NCBI RefSeq assembly: GCF_910589235.1
Contig: NW_025813617.1
Coordinates: 54,144 to 118,143 of the forward strand
From: Vespa crabro
Taxonomy: Eukaryota > Arthropoda > Insecta > Hymenoptera > Vespidae
Length of the DNA stretch: 64,000 nucleotides
Direction of reading: 5' to 3'
The notes beneath the pieces are model-generated. The model was not told where the DNA came from. It saw nothing but the letters and a program-made list of their open reading frames with translations, and searched no databases. The position numbers and the translations under genes were made by a program. Each line of letters begins with the position of its first letter. The stretch's first letter is position 1. Of this stretch, positions 26,185 to 40,700 are shown in pieces.

Positions 26185-29100
26185 TTATATTCTTGTTATA
26201 TTCTTTATTCTGCATCGATAGAATATAAAATCATTGAAATTGAACGAGATTTCAAGTTTTCGTTTTTCGACGATACGCGTATATGAGCGAAAAATCGTAT
26301 ATACGATATGAAAGAATGTTAAAAACTTTGATTCCAATATAAAATAGATGTTTGATCTTATGAAATGCAATGTTCTGAATCGATTGGTAACATTTTTCTA
26401 ACTGTGGCACAAGTATAATTAAAGATTTCACGATTTTATCTTCGCATATACCGAAATTCGCGTATGTCGATTACGTTTTTCGACAATTATCATATGAAAA
26501 CGCGTATTTAAACATAGTAAAAACGTTATATTCTTGTTATATTCTTTATTCTGCATCGATAGAATATAAAATCATTGAAATTGAACGAGATTTCAAGTTT
26601 TCGTTTTTCGACGATACGCGTATATGAGCGAAAAATCGTATATACGATATGAAAGAATGTTAAAAACTTTGATTCCAATATAAAATAGATGTTTGATCTT
26701 ATGAAATGCAATGTTCTGAATCGATTGGTAACATTTTTCTAACTGTGGCACAAGTATTATTAAAGATTTCACGATTTTATCTTCGCATATACCGAAATTC
26801 GCGTATGTCGATTACGTTTTTCGACAATTACCATATGAAAACGCGTATTTAAACATAGTAAAAACGTTATATTCTTGTTATATTCTTTATTCTGCATCGA
26901 TAGAATATAAAATCATTGAAATTGAACGAGATTTCTAGTTTTCGTTTTTCGACGATACGCGTATATGAGCGAAAAATCGTATATACGATATGAAAGAATG
27001 TTAAAAACTTTGATTCCAATATAAAATAGATGTTTGATCTTATGAAATGCAATGTTCTGAATCGATTGGTAACATTTTTCTAACTGTGGCACAAGTATTA
27101 TTAAAGATTTCACGATTTTATCTTCGCATATACCGAAATTCGCGTATGTCGATTACGTTTTTCGACAATTATCATATGAAAACGCGTATTTAAACATAGT
27201 AAAAACGTTATATTCTTGTTATATTCTTTATTCTGCATCGATAGAATATAAAATCATTGAAATTGAACGAGATTTGAAGTTTTCGTTTTTCGACGATACG
27301 CGTATATGAGCGAAAAATCGTATATACGATATGAAAGAATGTTAAAAACTTTGATTCCAATATAAAATAGATGTTTGATCTTATGAAATGCAATGTTCTG
27401 AATCGATTGGTAACATTTTTCTAACTGTGGCACAAGTATTATTAAAGATTTCACGATTTTATCTTCGCATATACCGAAATTCGCGTATGTCGATTACGTT
27501 TTTCGACAATTATCATATGAAAACGCGTATTTAAACATAGTAAAAACGTTATATTCTTGTTATATTCTTTATTCTGCATCGATAGAATATAAAATCATTG
27601 AAATTGAACAAGATTTCAAGTTTTCGTTTTTGGACGATACGCGTATATGAGCGAAAAATCGTATATACGATATGAAAGAATGTTAAAAACTTTGATTCCA
27701 ATATAAAATAGATGTTTGATCTTATGAAATGCAATGTTCTGAATCGATTGGTAACATTTTTCTAACCGTGGCACAAGTATTATTAAAGATTTCACGATTT
27801 TATCTTCGCATATACCGAAATTCGCGTATGTCGATTACGTTTTTCGACAATTATCATATGAAAACGCGTATTTAAACATAGTAAAAATGTTATATTCTTG
27901 TTATATTCTTTATTCTGCATCGATAGAATATAAAATCATTGAAATTGAACGAGATTTCAAGTTTTCGTTTTTCGACGATACGCGTATATGAGCGAAAAAT
28001 CGTATATACGATATGAAAGAATGTTAAAAACTTTGATTCCATTATAAAATAGATGTTTGATCTTATGAAATGCAATGTCCTGAATCGATTGGTAACATTT
28101 TTCTAACTGTGGCACAAGTATTATTAAAGATTTCACGATTTTATCTTCGCATATACCGAAATTCGCGTATGTCGATTACGTTTTTCGACAATTATCATAT
28201 GAAAACGCGTATTTAAACATAGTAAAAACGTTATATTCTTGTTATATTCTTTATTCTGCATCGATAGAATATAAAATCATTGAAATTGAACGAGATTTCA
28301 AGTTTTCGTTTTTCGACGATACGCGTATATGAGCGAAAACTCGTATATACGATATGAAAGAATGTTAAAAACTTTGATTCCAATATAAAATAGATGTTTG
28401 ATCTTATGAAATGCAATGTTCTGAATCGATTGGTAACATTTTTCTAACTGTGGCACAAGTATTATTAAAGATTTCACGATTTTATCTTCGCATATACCGA
28501 AATTCGCGTATGTCGATTACGTTTTTCGACAATTATCATATGAAAACGCGTATTTAAACATAGTAAAAACGTTATATTCTTGTTATATTCTTTATTCTGC
28601 ATCGATAGAATATAAAATCATTGAAATTGAACGAGATTTAAAGTTTTCGTTTTTCGACGATACGCGTATATGAGCGAAAAATCGTACATACGATATGAAA
28701 GAATGTTAAAAACTTTGATTCCAATATAAAATAGATGTTTGATCTTATGAAATGCAATGTTCTGAATCGATTGGTAACATTTTTCTAACTGTGGCACAAG
28801 TATTATTAAAGATTTCACGATTTTATCTTCGCATATACCGAAATTCGCGTATGTCGATTACGTTTTTCGACAATTATCATATGAAAACGCGTATTTAAAC
28901 ATAGTAAAAACGTTATATTCTTGTTATATTCTTTATTCTGCATCGATAGAATATAAAATCATTGAAATTGAACGAGATTTCAAGTTTTCGTTTTTCGACG
29001 ATACGCGTATATGAGCGAAAAATCGTATATACGATATGAAAGAATGTTAAAAACTTTGATTCCAATATAAAATAGATGTTTGATCTTATGAAATGCAATG

Positions 29101-29253
29101 TTCTGAATCGATTGGTAACATTTTTCTAACTGTGGCACAAGTATTATTAAAGATTTCACGATTTTATCTTCGCATATACCGAAATTCGCGTATGTCGATT
29201 ACGTTTTTCGACAATTATCATATGAAAACGCGTATTTAAACATAGTAAAAACG
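26185..29253. repeat. Near-consensus monomer stretch
   Basis: Nine monomers with private substitutions only, such as GTATAATT near 26418, ACCATATG near 26831, TTTCTAG near 26936, TTTGAAG near 27275, GAACAAG near 27610 and AAAACTCG near 28341. The monomer at about 28640 carries TTTAAAG plus GTACATACG, the first member of a variant type amplified to the right. No indels and no gene were found. Confidence 0.85.
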
Positions 29254-32200
29254 TTATATTCTTGTTATATTCTTTATTCTGCATCGATAGAATATTAAAT
29301 CATTGAAATTGAACGAGATTTCAAGTTTTCGTTTTTCGACGATACGCGTATATGAGCGAAAAATCGTATATACGATATGAAAGAATGTTAAAAACTTTGA
29401 TTCCAATATAAAATAGATGTTTGATCTTATGAAATGCAATGTTCTGAATCGATTGGTAAAATTTTTCTAACTGTGGCACAAGTATTATTAAAGATTTCAC
29501 GATTTTATCTTCGCATATACCGAAATTCGCGTATGTCGATTACGTTTTTCGACAATTATCATATGAAAACGCGTATTTAAACATAGTAAAAACGTTATAT
29601 TCTTGTTATATTCTTTATTCTGCATCGATAGAATATAAAATCATTGAAATTGAACGAGATTTCAAGTTTTCGTTTTTCGACGATACGCGTATATGAGCGA
29701 AAAATCGTATATACGATATGAAAGAATGTTAAAAACTTTGATTCCAATATAAAATAGATGTTTGATCTTATGAAATGCAATGTTCTGAATCGATTGGTAA
29801 CTTTTTTCTAACTGTGGCACAAGTATTATTAAAGATTTCACGGTTTTATCTTCGCATATACCGAAATTCGCGTATGTCGATTACGTTTTTCGACAATTAT
29901 CATATGAAAACGCGTATTTAAACATAGTAAAAACGTTATATTCTTGTTATATTCTTTATTCTGCATCGATAGAATATAAAATCAATGAAATTGAACGAGA
30001 TTTCAAGTTTTCGTTTTTCGACGATACGCGTATATGAGCGAAAAATCGTATATACGATATGAAAGAATGTTAAAAACTTTGATTCCAATATAAAATAGAT
30101 GTTTGATCTTATGAAATGCAATGTTCTGAATCGATTGGTAACATTTTTCTAACTGTGGCACAAGTATTATTAAAGATTTCACGATTTTATCGTCGCATAT
30201 ACCGAAATTCGCGTATGTCGATTACGTTTTTCGACAATTATCATATGAAAACGCGTATTTAAACATAGTAAAAACGTTATATTCTTGTTATATTCTTTAT
30301 TCTGCATCGATAGAATATAAAATCATTGAAATTGAACGAGATTTAAAGTTTTCGTTTTTCGACGATACGCGTATATGAGCGAAAAATCGTACATACGATA
30401 TGAAAGAATGTTAAAAACTTTGATTCCAATATAAAATAGATGTTTGATCTTATGAAATGCAATGTTCTGAATCGATTGGTAACATTTTTCTAACTGTGGC
30501 ACAAGTATTATTAAAGATTTCACGATTTTATCTTCGCATATACCGAAATTCGCGTATGTCGATTACGTTTTTCGACAATTATCATATGAAAACGCGTATT
30601 TAAACATAGTAAAAACGTTATATTCTTGTTATATTCTTTATTCTGCATCGATAGAATATAAAATCATTGAAATTGAACGAGATTTCAAGTTTTCGTTTTT
30701 CGACGATACGCGTATATGAGCGAAAAATCGTATATACGATATGAAAGAATGTTAAAAACTTTGATTCCAATATAAAATAGATGTTTGATCTTATGAAATG
30801 CAATGTTCTGAATCGATTGGTAACATTTTTCTAACTGTGGCACAAGTATTATTAAAGATTTAACGATTTTATCTTTGCATATACCGAAATTCTCGTATGT
30901 CGATTACGTTTTTCGACAATTATCATATGAAAACGCGTATTTAAACATAGTAAAAACGTTATATTCTTGTTATATTCTTTATTCTGCATAGATAGAATAT
31001 AAAATCATTGAAATTGAACGAGATTTCAAGTTTTCGTTTTTCGACGATACGCGTATATGAGCGAAAAATCGTATATACGATATGAAAGAATGTTAAAAAC
31101 TTTGATTCCAATATAAAATAGATGTTTGATCTTATGAAATGCAATGTTCTGAATCGATTGGTAACATTTTTCTAACTGTGGCACAAGTATTATTAAAGAT
31201 TTCACGATTTTATCTTCGCATATACCGAAATTCGCGTATGTCGATTACGTTTTTCGACAATTATCATATGAAAACGCGTATTTAAACATAGTAAAAACGT
31301 TATATTCTTGTTATATTCTTTATTCTGCATCGATAGAATATAAAATCATTGAAATTGAACGAGATTTCAAGTTTTCGTTTTTCGACGATACGCGTATATG
31401 AGCGAAAAATCGTATATACGATATGAAAGAATGTTAAAAACTTTGATTCCAATATAAAATAGATGTTTGATCTTATGAAATGCAATGTTCTGAATCGATT
31501 GGTAACATTTTTCTAACTGTGGCACAAGTATTATTAAAGATTTCACGATTTTATCTTCGCATATACCGAAATTCGCGTATGTCGATTACGTTTTTCGACA
31601 ATTATCATATGAAAACGCGTATTTAAACATAGTAAAAACGTTATATTCTTGTTATATTCTTTATTCTGCATCGATAGAATATTAAATCATTGAAATTGAA
31701 CGAGATTTCAAGTTTTCGTTTTTCGACGATACGCGTATATGAGCGAAAAATCGTATATACGATATGAAAGAATGTTAAAAACTTTGATTCCAATATAAAA
31801 TAGATGTTTGATCTTATGAAATGCAATGTTCTGAATCGATTGGTAAAATTTTTCTAACTGTGGCACAAGTATTATTAAAGATTTCACGATTTTATCTTCG
31901 CATATACCGAAATTCGCGTATGTCGATTACGTTTTTCGACAATTATCATATGAAAACGCGTATTTAAACATAGTAAAAACGTTATATTCTTGTTATATTC
32001 TTTATTCTGCATCGATAGAATATAAAATCATTGAAATTGAACGAGATTTCAAGTTTTCGTTTTTCGACGATACGCGTATATGAGCGAAAAATCGTATATA
32101 CGATATGAAAGAATGTTAAAAACTTTGATTCCAATATAAAATAGATGTTTGATCTTATGAAATGCAATGTTCTGAATCGATTGGTAACTTTTTTCTAACT

Positions 32201-34027
32201 GTGGCACAAGTATTATTAAAGATTTCACGGTTTTATCTTCGCATATACCGAAATTCGCGTATGTCGATTACGTTTTTCGACAATTATCATATGAAAACGC
32301 GTATTTAAACATAGTAAAAACGTTATATTCTTGTTATATTCTTTATTCTGCATCGATAGAATATAAAATCATTGAAATTGAACGAGATTTCAAGTTTTCG
32401 TTTTTCGACGATACGCGTATATGAGCGAAAAATCGTATATACGATATGAAAGAATGTTAAAAACTTTGATTCCAATATAAAATAGATGTTTGATCTTATG
32501 AAATGCAATGTTCTGAATCGATTGGTAACATTTTTCTAACTGTGGCACAAGTATTATTAAAGATTTCACGATTTTATCTTCGCATATACCGAAATTCGCG
32601 TATGTCGATTACGTTTTTCGACAATTATCATATGAAAACGCGTATTTAAACATAGTAAAAACGTTATATTCTTGTTATATTCTTTATTCTGCATCGATAG
32701 AATATAAAATCATTGAAATTGAACGAGATTTAAAGTTTTCGTTTTTCGACGATACGCGTATATGAGCGAAAAATCGTACATACGATATGAAAGAATGTTA
32801 AAAACTTTGATTCCAATATAAAATAGATGTTTGATCTTATGAAATGCAATGTTCTGAATCGATTGGTAACATTTTTCTAACTGTGGCACAAGTATTATTA
32901 AAGATTTCACGATTTTATCTTCGCATATACCGAAATTCGCGTATGTCGATTACGTTTTTCGACAATTATCATATGAAAACGCGTATTTAAACATAGTAAA
33001 AACGTTATATTCTTGTTATATTCTTTATTCTGCATCGATAGAATATAAAATCATTGAAATTGAACGAGATTTCAAGTTTTCGTTTTTCGACGATACGCGT
33101 ATATGAGCGAAAAATCGTATATACGATATGAAAGAATGTTAAAAACTTTGATTCCAATATAAAATAGATGTTTGATCTTATGAAATGCAATGTTCTGAAT
33201 CGATTGGTAACATTTTTCTAACTGTGGCACAAGTATTATTAAAGATTTAACGATTTTATCTTCGCATATACCGAAATTCTCGTATGTCGATTACGTTTTT
33301 CGACAATTATCATATGAAAACGCGTATTTAAACATAGTAAAAACGTTATATTCTTGTTATATTCTTTATTCTGCATCGATAGAATATAAAATCATTGAAA
33401 TTGAACGAGATTTCAAGTTTTCGTTTTTCGACGATACGCGTATATGAGCGAAAAATCGTACATACGATATGAAAGAATGTTAAAAACTTTGATTCCAATA
33501 TAAAATAGATGTTTGATCTTATGAAATGCAATGATCTGAATCGATTGGTAACATTTTTCTAACTGTGGCACAAGTATTATTAAAGATTTCACGATTTTAT
33601 CTTCGCATATACCGAAATTCGCGTATGTCGATTACGTTTTTCGACAATTATCATATGAAAACGCGTATTTAAACATAGTAAAAACGTTATATTCTTGTTA
33701 TATTCTTTATTCTGCATCGATAGAATATAAAATCATTGAAATTGAACGAGATTTCAAGTTTTCGTTTTTCGACGATACGCGTATATGAGCGAAAAATCGT
33801 ATATACGATATGAAAGAATGTTAAAAACTTTGATTCCAATATAAAATAGATGTTTGATCTTATGAAATGCAATGTTCTGAATCGATTGGTAACATTTTTC
33901 TAACTGTGGCACAAGTATTATTAAAGATTTCACGATTTTATCTTCGCATATACCGAAATTCGCGTATGTCGATTACGTTTTTCGACAATTATCATATGAA
34001 AACGCGTATTTAAACATAGTAAAAACG
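29254..34027. repeat. Higher-order repeat, 7 monomers (2,387 bp), two copies
   Basis: Seven markers recur at exactly 2,387 bp: AATATTAAATC (near 29296, 31683), GGTAAAATT (29460, 31847), AACTTTTTTC (29802, 32189), CACGGTTT (29843, 32230), TTTAAAG with GTACATACG (30345, 32732), TTTAACG (30862, 33249) and ATTCTCG (near 30893, 33280). Differences between copies include ATCTTTGCA near 30875, GCATAGATAG near 30990, CGTCGCA near 30192 and a substituted NCAATG near 29984, all confined to the left copy. Confidence 0.93.
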
Positions 34028-37000
34028 ATATATTCTTGTTATATTCTTTATTCTGCATCGATAGAATATAAAATCATTGAAATTGAACGAGATTTCAAGT
34101 TTTCGTTTTTCGACGATACGCGTATATGAGCGAAAAATCGTATATACGATATGAAAGAATGTTAAAAACTTTGATTCCAATATAAAATAGATGTTTGATC
34201 TTATGAAATGCAATGTTCTGAATCGATTGGTAACATTTTTCTAACTGTGGCACAAGTATTATTAAAGATTTCACGGTTTTATCTTCGCATATACCGAAAT
34301 TCGCGTATGTCGATTACGTTTTTCGACAATTATCATATGAAAACGCGTATTTAAACATAGTAAAAACGTTATATTCTTGTTATATTCTTTATTCTGCATC
34401 GATAGAATATAAAATCATTGAAATTGAACGAGATTTCAAGTTTTCGTTTTTCGACGATACGCGTATATGAGCGAAAAATCGTATATACGATATGAAAGAA
34501 TGTTAAAAACTTTGATTCCAATATAAAATAGATGTTTGATCTTATGAAATGCAATGTTCTGAATCGATTGGTAACATTTTTCTAACTGTGGCACAAGTAT
34601 TATTAAAGATTTCACGATTTTATCTTCGCATATACCGAAATTCGCGTATGTCGATTACGTTTTTCGACAATTATCATATGAAAACGCGTATTTAAACATA
34701 GTAAAAACGTTATATTCTTGTTATATTCTTTATTCTGCATCGATAGAATATAAAATCATTGAAATTGAACGAGATTTAAAGTTTTCGTTTTTCGACGATA
34801 CGCGTATATGAGCGAAAAATCGTACATACGATATGAAAGAATGTTAAAAACTTTGATTCCAATATAAAATAGATGTTTGATCTTATGAAATGCAATGTTC
34901 TGAATCGATTGGTAACATTTTTCTAACTGTGGCACAAGTATTATTAAAGATTTCACGATTTTATCTTCGCATATACCGAAATTCGCGTATGTCGATTACG
35001 TTTTTCGACAATTATCATATGAAAACGCGTATTTAAACATAGTAAAAACGTTATATTCTTGTTATATTCTTTATTCTGCATCGATAGAATATAAAATCAT
35101 TGAAATTGAACGAGATTTCAAGTTTTCGTTTTTCGACGATACGCGTATATGAGCGAAAAATCGTATATACGATATGAAAGAATGTTAAAAACTTTGATTC
35201 CAATATAAAATAGATGTTTGATCTTATGAAATGCAATGTTCTGAATCGATTGGTAACATTTTTCTAACTGTGGCACAAGTATTATTAAAGATTTAACGAT
35301 TTTATCTTCGCATATACCGAAATTCGCGTATGTCGATTACGTTTTTCGACAATTATCATATGAAAACGCGTATTTAAACATAGTAAAAACGTTATATTCT
35401 TGTTATATTCTTTATTCTGCATCGATAGAATATAAAATCATTGAAATTGAACGAGATTTCAAGTTTTCGTTTTTCGACGATACGCGTATATGAGCGAAAA
35501 ATCGTATATACGATATGAAAGAATGTTAAAAACTTTGATTCCAATATAAAATAGATGTTTGATCTTATGAAATGCAATGTTCTGAATCGATTGGTAACAT
35601 TTTTCTAACTGTGGAAAAAGTATTATTAAAGATTTAACGATTTTATCTTCGCATATACCGAAATTTGCGTATGTCGATTACGTTTTTCGACAATTATCAT
35701 ATGAAAACGCGTATTTAAACATAGTAAAAACGTTATATTCTTGTTATATTCTTTATTCTGCATCGATAGAATATAAAATCATTGAAATTGAACGAGATTT
35801 CAAGTTTTCGTTTTTCGACGATACGCGTATATGAGCGAAAAATCGTATATACGATATGAAAGAATGTTAAAAACTTTGATTCCAATATAAAATAGATGTT
35901 TGATCTTATGAAATGCAATGTTCTGAATCGATTGGTAACATTTTTCTAACTGTGGCACAAGTATAATTAAAGATTTCACGATTTTATCTTCGCATATACC
36001 GAAATTCGCGTATGTCGATTACGTTTTTCGACAATTATCATATGAAAACGCGTATTTAAACATAGTAAAAACGTTATATTCTTGTTATATTCTTTATTCT
36101 GCATCGATAGAATATAAAATCATTGAAATTGAACGAGATTTCAAGTTTTCGTTTTTCGACGATACGCGTATATGAGCGAAAAATCGTATATACGATATGA
36201 AAGAATGTTAAAAACTTTGATTCCAATATAAAATAGATGTTTGATCTTATGAAATGCAATGTTCTGAATCGATTGGTAACATTTTTCTAACTGTGGCACA
36301 AGTATTATTAAAGATTTCACGATTTTATCTTCGCATATACCGAAATTCGCGTATGTCGATTACGTTTTTCGACAATTATCATATGAAAACGCGTATTTAA
36401 ACATAGTAGAAACGTTATATTCTTGTTATATTCTTTATTCTGCATCGATAGAATATAAAATCATTGAAATTGAACGAGATTTCAAGTTTTCGTTTTTCGA
36501 CGATACGCGTATATGAGCGAAAAATCGTATATACGATATGAAAGAATGTTAAAAACTTTGATTCCAATATAAAATAGATGTTTGATCTTATGAAATGCAA
36601 TGTTCTGAATCGATTGGTAACATTTTTCTAACTGTGGCACAAGTATAATTAAAGATTTCACGATTTTATCTTCGCATATACCGAAATTCGCGTATGTCGA
36701 TTACGTTTTTCGACAATTATCATATGAAAACGCGTATTTAAACATAGTAAAAACGTTATATTCTTGTTATATTCTTTATTCTGCATCGATAGAATATAAA
36801 ATCATTGAAATTGAACGAGATTTCAAGTTTTCGTTTTTCGACGATACGCGTATATGAGCGAAAAATCGTATATACGATATGAAAGAATGTTAAAAACTTT
36901 GATTCCAATATAAAATAGATGTTTGATCTTATGAAATGCAATGTTCTGAATCGATTGGTAACATTTTTCTAACTGTGGCACAAGTATTATTAAAGATTTC

Positions 37001-37760
37001 ACGATTTTATCTTCGCATATACCGAAATTCGCGTATGTCGATTACGTTTTTCGACAATTATCATATGAAAACGCGTATTTAAACATAGTAAAAACGTTAT
37101 ATTCTTGTTATATTCTTTATTCTGCATCGATAGAATATAAAATCATTGAAATTGAACGAGATTTCAAGTTTTCGTTTTTCGACGATACGCGTATATGAGC
37201 GAAAAATCGTATATACGATATGAAAGAATGTTAAAAACTTTGATTCCAATATAAAATAGATGTTTGATCTTATGAAATGCAATGTTCTGAATCGATTGGT
37301 AACATTTTTCTAACTGTGGCACAAGTATTATTAAAGATTTAACGATTTTATCTTCGCATATACCGAAATTCGCGTATGTCGATTACGTTTTTCGACAATT
37401 ATCATATGAAAACGCGTATTTAAACATAGTAAAAACGTTATATTCTTGTTATATTCTTTATTCTGCATCGATAGAATATAAAATCATTGAAATTGAACGA
37501 GATTTCAAGTTTTCGTTTTTCGACGATACGCGTATATGAGCGAAAAATCGTATATACGATATGAAAGAATGTTAAAAACTTTGATTCCAATATAAAATAG
37601 ATGTTTGATCTTATGAAATGCAATGTTCTGAATCGATTGGTAACATTTTTCTAACTGTGGCACAAGTATTATTAAAGATTTCACGATTTTATCTTCGCAT
37701 ATACCGAAATTCGCGTATGTCGATTACGTTTTTCGACAATTATCATATGAAAACGCGTAT
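34028..37760. repeat. Continuation with 6-monomer shift and a 682-bp dimer
   Basis: The marker trio CACGGTTT, TTTAAAG and TTTAACG recurs here at 34276, 34778 and 35295, which is 2,046 bp (6 monomers) after its previous occurrence. TTTAACG is then also found at 35636 and 37341. GTATAATT occurs at 35966 and 36648, exactly two monomers apart, marking a local dimer duplication. One monomer near 35615 has GTGGAAAAAG for GTGGCACAAG. No indels were found. Confidence 0.85.
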
Positions 37761-40700
37761 TTAAACATAGTAAAAACGATATATTCTTGTTATATTCTTT
37801 ATTCTGCATCGATAGTATATAAAATCATTGAAATTGAACGAGATTTCAAGTTTTCGTTTTTCGACGATACGCGTATATGAGCGAAAAATCGTATATACGA
37901 TATGAAAGAATGTTAAAAACTTTGATTCCAATATAAAATAGATGTTTGATCTTATGAAATGCAATGTTCTGAATCGATTGGTAACATGTTTCTAACTGTG
38001 GCACAAGTATTATTAAAGATTTCACGATTTTATCTTCGCATATACCGAAATTCGCGTATGTCGATTACGTTTTTCGACAATTATCATATGAAAACGCGTA
38101 TTTAAACATAGTAAAAACGTTATATTCTTGTTATATTCTTTATTCTGCATCGATAGAATATAAAATCATTGAAATTGAACGAGATTTCAAGTTTTCGTTT
38201 TTCGACGATACGCGTATATGAGCGAAAATCGTATATACGATATGAAAGAATGTTAAAAACTTTGATTCCAATATAAAATAGATGTTTGATCTTATGAAAT
38301 GCAATGTTCTGAATCGATTGGTAACATTTTTCTAACTGTGGAACAAGTATTATTAAAGATTTCACGATTTTATCTTCGCATATACCGAAATTCGCGTATG
38401 TCGATTACGTTTTTCGACAATTATCATATGAAAACGCGTATTTAAACATAGTAAAAACGTTATATTCTTGTTATATTCTTTATTCTGCATCGATAGAATA
38501 TAAAATCATTGAAATTGAACGAGATTTCAAGTTTTCGTTTTTCGACGATACGCGTATATGAGCGAAAAATCGTATATACGATATGAAAGAATGTTAAAAA
38601 CTTTGATTCCAATATAAAATAGATGTTTGATCTTATGAAATGCAATGTTCTGAATCGATTGGTAAAATTTTTCTAACTGTGGCACAAGTATTATTAAAGA
38701 TTTCACGATTTTATCTTCGCATATACCGAAATTCGCGTATGTCGATTACGTTTTTCGACAATTATCATATGAAAACGCGTATTTAAACATAGTAAAAACG
38801 TTATATTCTTGTTATATTCTTTATTCTGCATCGATAGAATATAAAATCATTGAAATTGAACGAGATTTCAAGTTTTCGTTTTTCGACGATACGCGTATAT
38901 GAGCGAAAAATCGTATATACGATATGAAAGAATGTTAAAAACTTTGATTCCAATATAAAATAGATGTTTGATCTTATGAAATGCAATGTTCTGAATCGAT
39001 TGGTAACATTTTTCTAACTGTGGCACAAGTATTATTAAAGATTTCACGGTTTTATCTTCGCATATACCGAAATTCGCGTATGTCGATTACGTTTTTCGAC
39101 AATTATCATATGAAAACGCGTATTTAAACATAGTAAAAACGTTATATTCTTGTTATATTCTTTATTCTGCATCGATAGAATATAAAATCATTGAAATTGA
39201 ACGAGATTTCAAGTTTTCGTTTTTCGACGATACGCGTATATGAGCGAAAAATCGTATATACGATATGAAAGAATGTTAAAAACTTTGATTCCAATATAAA
39301 ATAGATGTTTGATCTTATGAAATGCAATGTTCTGAATCGATTGGTAACATTTTTCTAACTGTGGCACAAGTATTATTAAAGATTTCACGATTTTATCTTC
39401 GCATATACCGAAATTCGCGTATGTCGATTACGTTTTTCGACAATTATCATATGAAAACGCGTATTTAAACATAGTAAAAACGTTATATTCTTGTTATATT
39501 CTTTATTCTGCATCGATAGAATATAAAATCATTGAAATTGAACGAGATTTAAAGTTTTCGTTTTTCGACGATACGCGTATATGAGCGAAAAATCGTACAT
39601 ACGATATGAAAGAATGTTAAAAACTTTGATTCCAATATAAAATAGATGTTTGATCTTATGAAATGCAATGTTCTGAATCGATTGGTAACATTTTTCTAAC
39701 TGTGGCACAAGTATTATTAAAGATTTCACGATTTTATCTTCGCATATACCGAAATTCGCGTATGTCGATTACGTTTTTCGACAATTATCATATGAAAACG
39801 CGTATTTAAACATAGTAAAAACGTTATATTCTTGTTATATTCTTTATTCTGCATCGATAGAATATAAAATCATTGAAATTGAACGAGATTTCAAGTTTTC
39901 GTTTTTCGACGATACGCGTATATGAGCGAAAAATCGTATATACGATATGAAAGAATGTTAAAAACTTTGATTCCAATATAAAATAGATGTTTGATCTTAT
40001 GAAATGCAATGTTCTGAATCGATTGGTAACATTTTTCTAACTGTGGCACAAGTATTATTAAAGATTTAACGATTTTATCTTCGCATATACCGAAATTCGC
40101 GTATGTCGATTACGTTTTTCGACAATTATCATATGAAAACGCGTATTTAAACATAGTAAAAACGTTATATTCTTGTTATATTCTTTATTCTGCATCGATA
40201 GAATATAAAATCATTGAAATTGAACGAGATTTCAAGTTTTCGTTTTTCGACGATACGCGTATATGAGCGAAACATCGTACATACGATATGAAAGAATTTT
40301 AAAAACTTTGATTCCAATATAAAATAGATGTTTGATCTTATGAAATGCAATGTTCTGAATCGATTGGTAACATTTTTCTAACTGTGGCACAAGTATTATT
40401 AAAGATTTCACGATTTTATCTTCGCATATACCGAAATTCGCGTATGTCGATTACGTTTTTCGACAATTATCATATGAAAACGCGTATTTAAACATAGTAA
40501 AAACGATATATTCTTGTTATATTCTTTATTCTGCATCGATAGAATATAAAATCATTGAAATTGAACGAGATTTCAAGTTTTCGTTTTTCGACGATACGCG
40601 TATATGAGCGAAAAATCGTATATACGATATGAAAGAATGTTAAAAACTTTGATTCCAATATAAAATAGATGTTTGATCTTATGAAATGCAATGTTCTGAA

